DNA of 64,000 nucleotides from Aquificaceae bacterium (lineage in GTDB: Bacteria; Aquificota; Aquificia; Aquificales; Aquificaceae). Under the pieces are notes generated by a model, which saw only the letters and a list, made by a program, of their open reading frames with translations, did not search any database and was not told where the DNA came from. Below are positions 8,473-15,949 of the stretch, piece by piece; the stretch's first letter is position 1; the number at the start of each line of letters is the position of its first letter. The DNA lies in the NCBI GenBank assembly GCA_025057455.1, contig JANWWY010000004.1, positions 1 to 64,000 of the forward strand, in the 5' to 3' direction. The position numbers and the translations under genes were made by a program.

Positions 8473-8502
8473 ATTTTAATGAAATTTTCATCTTCAGTCG
8501 TT

Positions 8503-8508
8503 TATACT
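8503..8508 (+). promoter_or_regulatory. -10 box (TATACT) upstream of the Lys/Glu-rich exported protein
   Basis: TATACT in the 69-nt gap after the permease gene, with a loose -35 (TGAAAT) 17 nt earlier. The transcript would have a leader of about 28 nt with a strong AAGGAGGT site. Confidence 0.4.
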
Positions 8509-8541
8509 CTTAAGTATCAAAAATCTTAAGGAGGTAGCAAC

Positions 8542-8755
8542 ATGAAGAAGTTGCTCGCATTACTGCTTGCGGTAGGTTTCACTGGTGCCGTAATGGCACA
8601 GCAGGCACAGCCAAAAGCTCCAACCACTGAGCAGAAGCAGGAGCAGAAACAGGAACATAAGAAAGAAGAGAAAAAGGCTAAGGAAAAGGGGCACGAGAAA
8701 GAAAAAGGAAAAGGAAGAAAAGAAAGAAGCCGCTCCAGCAGAGCAAAAGAAATAA
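8542..8755 (+). CDS. small exported Lys/Glu/Gln-rich protein, frame broken in an A-run
   Basis: ATG 8542 follows TTAAGGAGGTAGCAAC. The product begins with a clear signal peptide (KKLLALLLAVGFTGAVMAQQ) and continues as low-complexity Gln, Lys and Glu. In the track frame the composition changes abruptly after residue 60 into Arg/Ser and then reads through a GC-rich terminator and deep into the convergent gene, which is not credible. One base ahead, the next frame reads KKEKEEKKEAAPAEQKK and stops at TAA 8753, just before the terminator. The natural product is therefore about 71 residues, and the A5 run near 8702-8706 probably holds one base too many, by real mutation, phase variation or sequencing error. 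Function unknown. Confidence 0.6.
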
Positions 8756-8763
8756 TATCCTTT

Positions 8764-8778
8764 GGGGGCTTTGCCCCC
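8764..8778 (+). terminator. GC-rich hairpin between convergent genes
   Basis: GGGGGC-TTT-GCCCCC forms a 6-bp GC stem with a 3-nt loop, 8 nt after the TAA of the Lys/Glu-rich gene and touching the stop of the convergent DUF3108 gene. The following TATTTCC is only weakly T-rich. It may serve both directions. Confidence 0.65.
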
Positions 8779-9539
8779 TATTTCCTAAAGGCAAAAAAGG
8801 TATTCAAAAGGTTTTTATCTCCCTCAAGTCTTTCAAGCTTTGCGGAGGCGGAACCTATAACAAATTTAAGCTCCATCCTAACCGGCAGGTTGGTCTCTTC
8901 GTCTATCCACAGGTACCATACCCCCTTTGGCTTTAAAAGCCCTTTTGTTTCAATGTTTGGCTGGACTTCCACCTTCCTTGCGTAATAGGAACCGGAGGGT
9001 GTTTCTACCTTTTCCCTGCCCTTTACGCTGTAGGGAAGCCAGTATTCTTTATCGTCGTAAAACATCCTTATGGTTCCTTGCTCGCTTTTGGCACTGTCCC
9101 TGTAAAGAATTAGGCTTGCGGTGTACGGGTCAACAAAACCCCTGTATTCGTATTCCTTTTCCTCCCTCCTTTCCACCTCATCGCTCAGCTTTACGTAGTT
9201 TATTTCCAAAACCTTTATCCTGCTATTTAAAAACTTGTATTCTTGATACCTTTTAAACTCGCCCTCTTCCTGATAATAAACAAAATGTTTGGGTTTTAAC
9301 TCTGGTAGCTCTACGGTTGCTCCACCCTTGTTGTAAACTCGTTTTACTATCTTCCCCACGTTTATGGTACGCACAAAGCTATCTGTCCTTAGATGTTGTC
9401 CCTCCCTTTTGTAGGTTATGCATGTCTCAGCCACTGGCATAAACAGAAGGTATGCCCTATAGCATGCCTTAAGCTCTCCAGAAAAAGCGAGAGAAAAAAG
9501 CCCTAAAAGGACTGCAAATACCTTAAATGTTCTACCCAA
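8778..9539 (-). CDS. DUF3108-family exported protein
   Basis: The 253-residue protein starts with a signal peptide (FKVFAVLLGLFSLAFSG) and is otherwise beta-rich. The C-terminal pattern KGLLKPKGVWYLWIDEETNLPVRMELKFVIGSASAKLE matches DUF3108, a periplasmic or outer-membrane-associated family of unknown function. Two cysteines (KACYRAYL, ETCITY) sit near the mature N-terminus and could be disulfide-bonded. The start at ATG 9539 overlaps the upstream TPR gene by 37 bp, longer than usual, but no later start keeps the signal peptide. Its stop lies in the shared terminator hairpin. Confidence 0.8.
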   Translation of the reverse strand: MGRTFKVFAVLLGLFSLAFSGELKACYRAYLLFMPVAETCITYKREGQHLRTDSFVRTINVGKIVKRVYNKGGATVELPELKPKHFVYYQEEGEFKRYQEYKFLNSRIKVLEINYVKLSDEVERREEKEYEYRGFVDPYTASLILYRDSAKSEQGTIRMFYDDKEYWLPYSVKGREKVETPSGSYYARKVEVQPNIETKGLLKPKGVWYLWIDEETNLPVRMELKFVIGSASAKLERLEGDKNLLNTFFAFRK

Positions 9540-9826
9540 TTCTTAAACTCCTCCGCCATGGTAGGGTGGTTGTGCTTCAGAGCCTTTTGTATACCTTCCT
9601 CGAGTGTGCTTATAGCCTTTTCGTACTCACCGATTTCCTCGTAGCACTTTGCTAGCATGCGGTAGGCAGCACCCTCATCTTCCTTTAGGCTGAGGTATTT
9701 AATGAGGTGTTCAATGGTGTTTTTGCAGTCCCCTATTTTGTAATATTCCATTGCTAAGGAGTAGTGAACCATGGGATTGTCCGGCATCTTCTGAAGAAGA
9801 TTCCTAAAGTACTCAAGCCTGTCCAT
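9503..9826 (-). CDS. small TPR protein
   Basis: This 107-residue cytosolic protein is about three TPR units (YSLAMEYYKIGDCKNTIEHL; RMLAKCYEEIGEYEKAISTL). ATG 9826 has GGAGAG at the right distance. The gene overlaps the disulfide oxidoreductase gene upstream by 14 bp and the DUF3108 gene downstream by 37 bp, so the three are translated together. Such small TPR proteins act as adaptors; the partner here is not known. Confidence 0.75.
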   Translation of the reverse strand: MDRLEYFRNLLQKMPDNPMVHYSLAMEYYKIGDCKNTIEHLIKYLSLKEDEGAAYRMLAKCYEEIGEYEKAISTLEEGIQKALKHNHPTMAEEFKNWVEHLRYLQSF

Positions 9827-10484
9827 TTTCTCTCCTCATCTTCTCGTAGGCGGATATTACATAGCCCAAGAAGCTGTTCTCAGGTTGAGCACCCACGAAC
9901 TCAACCAGACCCCTATTTATAACTATCTTGGGCACTCCCACAACCTGAAACCTCTCCGCTAGGTCCATGTTTTCACTAGCATCCACAATTATGGCTTTTA
10001 TGTAATCGCTTGCCATGGCAAAGTTCATGGCTGTTATTGCAGCGGCAGGACAATAACCGCAGGAAGTGGTGACAAAAACCATAATCTCCATGGGTGTGTC
10101 TATACCCTTTAGCATCTCTATAGTATTGCTTGAGAGCTTTGGCTCTTTTTTGGAAACCTGCACTATACCCTGCACCAAAGTAGTAAACTCAAGCCCAGCA
10201 GGAAGCCCTATGTATCTTATACCGTAATCTTTTTCACCTTCTATGACGATGGTGGGAACCCTCTCCACCTCGTACTTTTGGCTAACCTCCCTGTCTATTA
10301 GTGGGGAATAAACCTCCAGCCTTACCCTCTCATCCAAATCCGCAAGCTCCTTAAGGAGGTCTTCCGCAACTTGACAAGTTTCACAGCCTATAGCCTGGGA
10401 GAAAAGCTTCATGGTTACAGTATCCCTTAATTCCTTTGAAAAAATATCCTTTAGCTGAGCTCTGACATCAAGGTTTAGAAGCAT
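9813..10484 (-). CDS. protein disulfide oxidoreductase, two thioredoxin folds
   Basis: The 223-residue protein fuses two thioredoxin/glutaredoxin folds, as in the PDO family of hyperthermophiles that forms and reshuffles cytosolic disulfides. The N-terminal unit carries CETC at about residue 34 and the C-terminal unit CGYC at about 143. Each has the cis-Pro loop (VERVPTIVI; VVGVPKIVI). Thermophiles of this type stabilise intracellular proteins with disulfides, so a cytosolic PDO is expected. AAGGAGGTAAAGCATG gives the start. It leads a three-gene minus-strand unit and is divergent from an SDR gene, with a 44-bp intergenic region. Confidence 0.9.
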   Translation of the reverse strand: MLLNLDVRAQLKDIFSKELRDTVTMKLFSQAIGCETCQVAEDLLKELADLDERVRLEVYSPLIDREVSQKYEVERVPTIVIEGEKDYGIRYIGLPAGLEFTTLVQGIVQVSKKEPKLSSNTIEMLKGIDTPMEIMVFVTTSCGYCPAAAITAMNFAMASDYIKAIIVDASENMDLAERFQVVGVPKIVINRGLVEFVGAQPENSFLGYVISAYEKMRRENGQA

Positions 10485-10528
10485 GCTTTACCTCCTTAAG
10501 CTTCTTGTTATATTCTAAAAATATAGTC

Positions 10529-11212
10529 ATGAAAAGTAAAAGAGCTATCATAACTGGTGGAAGCAGAGGAATAGGAAGGGCTATTGTGGAAAGGCTCCTA
10601 AGGGATGGCTGGCAGGTATGCACATGCTCAAGAAAGGAGGAAGACTTAAAAAAGTTATGGGAAGACCTAAGAAAGCCGGAGAACCTACTTACCAAAGCCT
10701 GTCATGTAGAAGATAAACAAAGCGTAAAGGGCTTTGTAAACTTCTGTATGGAGAATATGGGCGGTGTTGAGCTTCTTGTGAATAATGCCAGCATTCTCGG
10801 TGAGAGGGTTTCAGTAATGGATTACCCCGAAGACATCTGGGATGAAGTTATTAGGATAAACGTAAACGGCGTTTTTTATGTGACCAAGTATTGCCTTCCA
10901 TACATGGGGAATGGCTCTTTTATAGTGAATATGTCTTCGGGAGCTGGGAAAAGACCGGCACCTTACTGGGGGGCATATGCGGTATCCAAGTTTGCGGTAG
11001 AAGGCTTTAGCCTCCTACTGGCTGAAGAGCTAAGGGATAAAGGTATAAGGGTATATGCATTAAACCCTGGAGCTACGAGAACCCAGATGAGGGCAAAAGC
11101 ATACCCTTTTGAAGACCCTATGACCTTAAAGCCACCAGAAAAGGTTGCAGAATTCTTGCTTAGATTGATAAACTCTAAACTTCCGAGCGGTTCTTACGAT
11201 TATATAGATTAA
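10529..11212 (+). CDS. short-chain dehydrogenase/reductase
   Basis: A classical SDR of 227 residues: nucleotide-binding TGGSRGIGRA at the N-terminus, NNAS after strand 4, and the catalytic Ser-Tyr-Lys in NMSSGAGKRPAPYWGAYAVSK (Tyr and Lys four apart). Substrate is not predictable; closest in style to 3-oxoacyl-ACP reductase or sepiapterin-reductase-like enzymes. The track begins at a TTG eight codons earlier, but ATG 10529 is the family start. There is no Shine-Dalgarno and an A/T-rich TATTCTAAAAATAT lies just before, so it is probably read from a leaderless mRNA. The next gene follows 5 nt after its stop. Confidence 0.85.
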   Translation: MKSKRAIITGGSRGIGRAIVERLLRDGWQVCTCSRKEEDLKKLWEDLRKPENLLTKACHVEDKQSVKGFVNFCMENMGGVELLVNNASILGERVSVMDYPEDIWDEVIRINVNGVFYVTKYCLPYMGNGSFIVNMSSGAGKRPAPYWGAYAVSKFAVEGFSLLLAEELRDKGIRVYALNPGATRTQMRAKAYPFEDPMTLKPPEKVAEFLLRLINSKLPSGSYDYID

Positions 11213-11217
11213 ATAGG

Positions 11218-14175
11218 ATGGGACGTTCTTTAGGGTACACGCTCATCATCCTTGGCTTTGTGCTTGCCATCCTCGCTTATCTCTTTCAAGACCATTTAGT
11301 TCTGAGTAAACAGGGGTTTGCCATAAGTATATCCATACTTAGGATAAGCACCTTTTTTCTCCTTCTTTTTACGAGCGTTACTTTAATAGCTCTTGGACCA
11401 AATGTAGTTAGCAGAAGGCTTTATTTAATGGGTTTGTTTTTAGTGCCAGCTCTGATTCCCGACATGTTTCACATTCTTTCTTTTTCCTTTTTCCCTGACT
11501 TTATAACAGAAAACAAAAGACACAAAACCGCTTACCTTTACCTTTTTTCTAGGCTTATGGTTCTTCTTGCCCTATATCTTTCCGTTTTTGGTGAAAAGTT
11601 TTTCTTCAGAAGATACACGGAAATAAGGATAACTGCAATACTTTCGCTAATTTCCCTCCTCGTATCCTTAGGGATAGTTTTTTACTACCCTCTACTTCCA
11701 CCCATATTCCTCCAGATGGATGTAGTAAAGCCCGCATGGTACAAATTGGTTTATGATTTCATAACCGCATTCCTCTTTGCCCTTATTGCACTTTACGTAC
11801 ACAAAAGGAAGGTTTTCGGCGATAAGATATCACCATACGTAAGCTTGTCTGTTAGCTTTTTGTCTCTTTCCGTTTTCACCTTTAGCCTTGCCCTTCATAG
11901 GCATGCCTTTGATTTCTTGTTGCCATTGTCATCTTCTTACAGGCTTATGGGTTACAGTCTGCTTAGTTTTACCATTCTATACCTTGGTGTAAGGAAAGAG
12001 GCGAAAGCCATAATGGAATCTACCAGAAAACTCCTGTATAAACTCATGAAAGAAAAACCAGTTAATGAAAAGGGGATATTTTACTTAGAAATAGCAAAGG
12101 ATTATACCTACGGCATAGAAAACCTTTACATATACGACCTAAAGCTTAAGAGGTATGTGGCTCAGGTTTATTCTGAAAAAAGAAAAGAACCGCCCGTGTT
12201 AGACGTAGGTGGCATAAGGGACTTAGTAAAAAGTTTAGGGGGTCTATACCTTGGCAGGGATTACCATTACAGTCTTTACGAAGATTACATGGTGGTTGCG
12301 GAGGTGACATCAGAATACAGCATGGATGCGGAAAGTCCTTTGAAGAGGTTACACATCCTTAACATGGAAAGATTGTTACTGAGCTACATGCTAAACTGGA
12401 TAAACTTTTATAAAGTTATAGAGGAAAAAAGTAAGGAACTACAAAGGTTATACCTACTCTTGGAGACCTCTGAGTATGCCACGCAGGCTTACAACAACAT
12501 AGATACCTTTTCCAAGCAGGTTATTGAAAGGTTAGACCATGTACTAAAGGCCGACGGTAGCATTTTCTATGTGTGGAACAAAAACGCAGAACTTCCAGAA
12601 AGGGTTATTTTCTCTGTGGGGTTTTTGCAAAACTTTCCAGAGTTGAAAACTAATCAACTTCTTGAAAGTGTGATGTTAAGCCCCAATACGCACGGGTCTG
12701 GGGATAAGTACATATACTGTAAGTTTGAAGGTGAGGGCTATCAGTCTGGTATAGTAACTCTAAGAACCTCGAGAGATTTTACACAGGAAGACCTTCTTTT
12801 TCTAAAGACGGTGAGCAATCAGCTCTTTCATGTAATAAGGCTTATGAAGGTTATAGAAGACCTTGAAAAGGCCCAAACAAGCATAAAGTATCTTTCTGAA
12901 TACGACCCACTCACCTCTTTGTATAACAGAAAGAGCTTTGAAAAACTTCTTATGGAGGAAATTGAAAGGTCTGACAGGTATAAGGAACCTTTATGTACGC
13001 TCTTCATAGACATTGACAACTTTAAGGTAATAAACGATACCTACGGATACAGCGTGGGCGATGCTCTACTAAAACACATGGGTGAGTTAATAAGGAGGAA
13101 TGTAAGGCGACTTGATGTTGTTGGGAGGCTCGGGGGTGATGAGTTTGGTGTAATACTCCCTAAGGCAAACAAAGCTGTTGCGGAGTATATAGCAAACAGG
13201 CTAAGACAGGAAATCATACAAAAGCCCACCATTTTAGGTGACTTGGAAATTCATCCAAGCGTGAGCATAGGCATAGTTTGCTGTCCCTTGGACGCAGACA
13301 ATCTTGAAGAGCTTATATCCATGGGCGAGGCACTAATGTATACCATAAAGAAGGAGGGCAAAGGTAGAGTAAAGACAGTGGACGAATCAGCCACGGAAGT
13401 ATACAAGACCTTTAGAAAGGTAGAGAGGGAAATATTAGACAGTCTTGAGAAAAGTCTCATAAGCGTGTTTTTGCAGGAAATAGTGGACTTACGCAAGGAA
13501 AGGGTTGAAGGGTTTGAGGTTCTGATGAGGCTCTCCGTGAACGGTGAGCTATTACCGGCAAGTAAGTTTATACACATAGCGGAGCAGATGGGTCTGGTAC
13601 AAAAGCTTGACCTTGTTATCGTAGAACAACTCTTTCATAACCTGTCTTCTCTAAAAATTCAGGACAATTTCTTGCTCTTTATAAACCTTTCGCCTCAAGA
13701 TTTAAACCACGAATTTATGGATAGTGTTCTGTCAACAGCTATGGCATACGGAATCAGACCCGAGAGAATAGTTTTTGAAGTTACAGAAAGGGAGGCTATT
13801 CAAGATATATTCAAAGTTAGCAATTTCATAAAGGATATTAAGAAAAAGGGTTTTAAATTTGCGATAGATGACTTTGGCTCCGGCTATGCCTCCTTTTTGT
13901 ATCTTAAGTATCTACCTGTAGACTTTTTGAAGATAGAGGGTGAATTTATAAAGAGCATGAAAAGGTCACGAGTAGATAAAACCTTTGTCAAGAGCATGGT
14001 AGATGTGGCTAAAGGTTTAGGTATAAAAACCGTAGCGGAATATGTGGAGGACGAGGAAACCTTGAGCTTACTCTTGGACTTAGGGGTGGATTATGCTCAG
14101 GGTTATTTTATAGGCAAACCAGGACATGCCCAGGAAAAGCTTAAAAACCTCTTCTCCAAAGGAGAAAGCCTATAG
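11218..14175 (+). CDS. membrane GGDEF-EAL cyclic-di-GMP protein with MASE-like sensor
   Basis: The 985-residue protein has about eight membrane helices in residues 5-265, containing DMFHILSF and HRHAFDFLLP, patterns that suggest a MASE3-type sensor. A GAF-like region (about 300-545) follows, then GGDEF (about 560-715) with the intact RLGGDEF site and an inhibitory RxxD just before it, then EAL (about 730-980). The EAL motif reads EVL, keeping the metal-binding Glu; the other sites INLSPQ, FEVTER, DDFGSGY, KIEGEF, AEYVED and QGYFIGKP are mostly conserved. It could therefore make and degrade c-di-GMP. The gene converges on a DUF1461 gene with a 35-bp overlap. Confidence 0.9.
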   Translation: MGRSLGYTLIILGFVLAILAYLFQDHLVLSKQGFAISISILRISTFFLLLFTSVTLIALGPNVVSRRLYLMGLFLVPALIPDMFHILSFSFFPDFITENKRHKTAYLYLFSRLMVLLALYLSVFGEKFFFRRYTEIRITAILSLISLLVSLGIVFYYPLLPPIFLQMDVVKPAWYKLVYDFITAFLFALIALYVHKRKVFGDKISPYVSLSVSFLSLSVFTFSLALHRHAFDFLLPLSSSYRLMGYSLLSFTILYLGVRKEAKAIMESTRKLLYKLMKEKPVNEKGIFYLEIAKDYTYGIENLYIYDLKLKRYVAQVYSEKRKEPPVLDVGGIRDLVKSLGGLYLGRDYHYSLYEDYMVVAEVTSEYSMDAESPLKRLHILNMERLLLSYMLNWINFYKVIEEKSKELQRLYLLLETSEYATQAYNNIDTFSKQVIERLDHVLKADGSIFYVWNKNAELPERVIFSVGFLQNFPELKTNQLLESVMLSPNTHGSGDKYIYCKFEGEGYQSGIVTLRTSRDFTQEDLLFLKTVSNQLFHVIRLMKVIEDLEKAQTSIKYLSEYDPLTSLYNRKSFEKLLMEEIERSDRYKEPLCTLFIDIDNFKVINDTYGYSVGDALLKHMGELIRRNVRRLDVVGRLGGDEFGVILPKANKAVAEYIANRLRQEIIQKPTILGDLEIHPSVSIGIVCCPLDADNLEELISMGEALMYTIKKEGKGRVKTVDESATEVYKTFRKVEREILDSLEKSLISVFLQEIVDLRKERVEGFEVLMRLSVNGELLPASKFIHIAEQMGLVQKLDLVIVEQLFHNLSSLKIQDNFLLFINLSPQDLNHEFMDSVLSTAMAYGIRPERIVFEVTEREAIQDIFKVSNFIKDIKKKGFKFAIDDFGSGYASFLYLKYLPVDFLKIEGEFIKSMKRSRVDKTFVKSMVDVAKGLGIKTVAEYVEDEETLSLLLDLGVDYAQGYFIGKPGHAQEKLKNLFSKGESL

Positions 14176-14776
14176 ACTGGATAAGCATGTTCAAAAGGAT
14201 AACAGCCCCAGCGGTGTATAAGGTAGCCTCATACCAAAAGTCTAAAGGGTAAACCCTCAGGAGCATATCTTGGTCTGAAAACCTCCAAGAATATGGGTCA
14301 AAGAAGAGGTTGTGGAAGGCTTCAAAAAGCCATTGGTAATTGGCAAAGGAAGCCAGAAGGACAAAAACTGCAAAGAGCTCCAGCAGAAGGCTACCCCAAA
14401 AGAGAACTTTACCTATCTCTTTAAAACTTCTTAGACTAATAAGCCCGAAAAACCAAAGGGGAAGTCCGACATATAGAAAACCAAAAAGGAAACTCAAAAG
14501 CCTCTTTACATCTTCCATGTGAGCTATTTCCCTATGGTTAAAAAGCCCAGAATTCTTAAACTCTTCCATACCCTTATCCGACACAACAGACCTTAAGCCC
14601 ATCTTGGCTATGCTTAGCCTGAGTTGGAAAGGCATAGGGTCTGGTGTTAGTTCTACCCTTGGATAGAGAAATTCTACAAAGGCTTCAGTAAAAGCAAAAC
14701 GCACAGCTAAGAATGTCAAAAGAAAAGGGAAGAGGGCAATGAGCATAAGGCTCAAAACCCTTTGCTTAGTTATCAT
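14141..14776 (-). CDS. DUF1461-like integral membrane protein
   Basis: A 211-residue protein with about five hydrophobic helices and a soluble stretch between the first and second (residues about 35-85) containing FNHREIAHMEDV, the hallmark seen in the TIGR01906/DUF1461 family of unknown function. The later FDPYSWRFSDQDMLLRVYPLDFW segment also fits that family. Start ATG 14776. It lies 15 nt downstream of the diheme cytochrome gene and so probably shares its transcript, which hints at a respiratory or envelope role. Its 3' end overlaps the convergent GGDEF-EAL gene by 35 bp. Confidence 0.75.
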   Translation of the reverse strand: MITKQRVLSLMLIALFPFLLTFLAVRFAFTEAFVEFLYPRVELTPDPMPFQLRLSIAKMGLRSVVSDKGMEEFKNSGLFNHREIAHMEDVKRLLSFLFGFLYVGLPLWFFGLISLRSFKEIGKVLFWGSLLLELFAVFVLLASFANYQWLFEAFHNLFFDPYSWRFSDQDMLLRVYPLDFWYEATLYTAGAVILLNMLIQSIGFLLWRRGF

Positions 14777-14791
14777 AAAACTATAGTATAA

Positions 14792-15760
14792 TTACTTGTA
14801 TCCTCTTATGTTGGTATTACCTGCGTGACAGGCTACGCAAGATTTTTCAGCACCTACAACTTTTACGAGGCCAAAGCTCTCCGCTATCTGCTGATGTTTT
14901 GCATGTATGGCTTCTACGGGCTTAAACTTTCTCACTTGTGGCACGCCTATGCCCTGATGACATTGATAACAGGTGAGCATAGCCTCTTTCCATAGGTTTA
15001 CAGCCCTTTCCTTATCCTTTGCTTCCAAAGCCTTTGGAAGCTCATTATAAAGTATGCTGTTTCTATGTCTTACTACCGCCTTTAGGTCTTCACCCCATTG
15101 AGCTACCATAGGACCAGCCAGAGCCATGTTTTTACCGCATGCGGACAGTCCCATAGGACTCCTTACGAGCCTAAGAGCGGAGTCAAACTCACCCTTTTCT
15201 ACGTACCCTCTTAGAGCAACGAAGGCAAAGAAGGTTCTGTACGCTCCTGCCTTAAAATTTAACCTTACATCCGCTAAATACCTACCCGCTTGTATTACTT
15301 GTTCTTTGTTGGCACCGCCTACTACTAATATTTGTTTGCCATCTTTCTGCACCAGTTTTACCGTAGGTTTGTCAAAGCTTAAACCTAATTCCTTTACTAA
15401 ATCATTGTTAGTCCCTACCACTATCAGGTTTTGGTATTCTATGTTTTTAACTCTCTGGTCGCTCACGAGAAGTTCTGGCATTCTTGACTGCCTTACATCC
15501 TCTGCGGTAAAACCTATGTCCTCCGTCCACTGACCTAAGTAATAAGCTATCCTGCCCGCAAGGGCTACCACTTCAGGGTCCTCTTTTAAGCCGTAGACTA
15601 CAAAGGTGTTGGGCACAGTTGCGTCTCTTATTACTGCTGGCGTGCCAGTCCATACCTCTCCATACTTTACGTAGGGAAACAATCTGTCCGCAAAGGGTGG
15701 GTCTATAACGGGCTGGGCAAAAGCCACGCTTATGAGTGCGAAAGGTATCAAACTTTTCAT
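14792..15760 (-). CDS. exported diheme cytochrome c with a novel N-terminal domain
   Basis: A signal peptide (MKSLIPFALISVAFAQ) directs the 322-residue protein to the periplasm. Two heme c sites, CYQCH (about 264) and CVACH (about 308), lie in the last quarter, with HAKHQQ between them that could supply distal ligands. The first 170 residues are alpha/beta, with the strands NLIVVGTNNDLVKEL and KQILVVGGANKEQVIQAGRYL, reminiscent of the S-layer/BcsB-like domain whose signature is VVG followed by N. This combination is not one I recognise. A TGCTTA/TAAGCA element upstream is shared with the flavoprotein operon, suggesting joint control and a sulfur-respiration role. Confidence 0.8.
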   Translation of the reverse strand: MKSLIPFALISVAFAQPVIDPPFADRLFPYVKYGEVWTGTPAVIRDATVPNTFVVYGLKEDPEVVALAGRIAYYLGQWTEDIGFTAEDVRQSRMPELLVSDQRVKNIEYQNLIVVGTNNDLVKELGLSFDKPTVKLVQKDGKQILVVGGANKEQVIQAGRYLADVRLNFKAGAYRTFFAFVALRGYVEKGEFDSALRLVRSPMGLSACGKNMALAGPMVAQWGEDLKAVVRHRNSILYNELPKALEAKDKERAVNLWKEAMLTCYQCHQGIGVPQVRKFKPVEAIHAKHQQIAESFGLVKVVGAEKSCVACHAGNTNIRGYK

Positions 15761-15822
15761 TTTCTACACCTCCACCTTTTGAGTAGATTTTACTTTCTCC
15801 CCCTCGTAAGGTATGTAAAAAG

Positions 15823-15861
15823 TGCTTATATGGAGTATTAAACCTGTTTATTTAAGCATAT
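15823..15861. promoter_or_regulatory. candidate operator (TGCTTA ... TAAGCA), upstream of the cytochrome gene
   Basis: The half-site TGCTTA (15823-15828) and the word TTATTTAAGCATAT (15848-15861) lie 63-101 nt before the minus-strand cytochrome start. The same 14-mer occurs at 26922-26935 before the flavoprotein/Rieske operon. A shared transcription factor site is inferred. Confidence 0.4.
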
Positions 15862-15876
15862 AAGAATTCTCCTACA

Positions 15877-15949
15877 TCGGGGTGAGGGGACTTGAACCCC
15901 TGACCTCCTGCTCCCGAAGCAGGCGCTCTGCCACCTGAGCCACACCCCG
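15877..15949 (-). tRNA. tRNA-Pro (anticodon CGG)
   Basis: All arms fold: acceptor CGGGGTG/CACCCCG, D arm GCTC/GAGC, anticodon stem CCTGC/GCAGG with loop TTCGGGA (anticodon CGG, reads CCG), T arm AGGGG/CCCCT with TTCAAGT. The 73-nt gene includes discriminator A and CCA is not encoded. Its 5' end directly abuts the TGA of the upstream amidohydrolase gene, so it is probably cut from that transcript. Confidence 0.97.

Noticed and set aside
8756-8985. C-terminal half of the 147-codon ORF starting at 8542
   Set aside because: It reads through a GC hairpin and is the antisense of the DUF3108 gene; composition does not fit its own N-terminal half.
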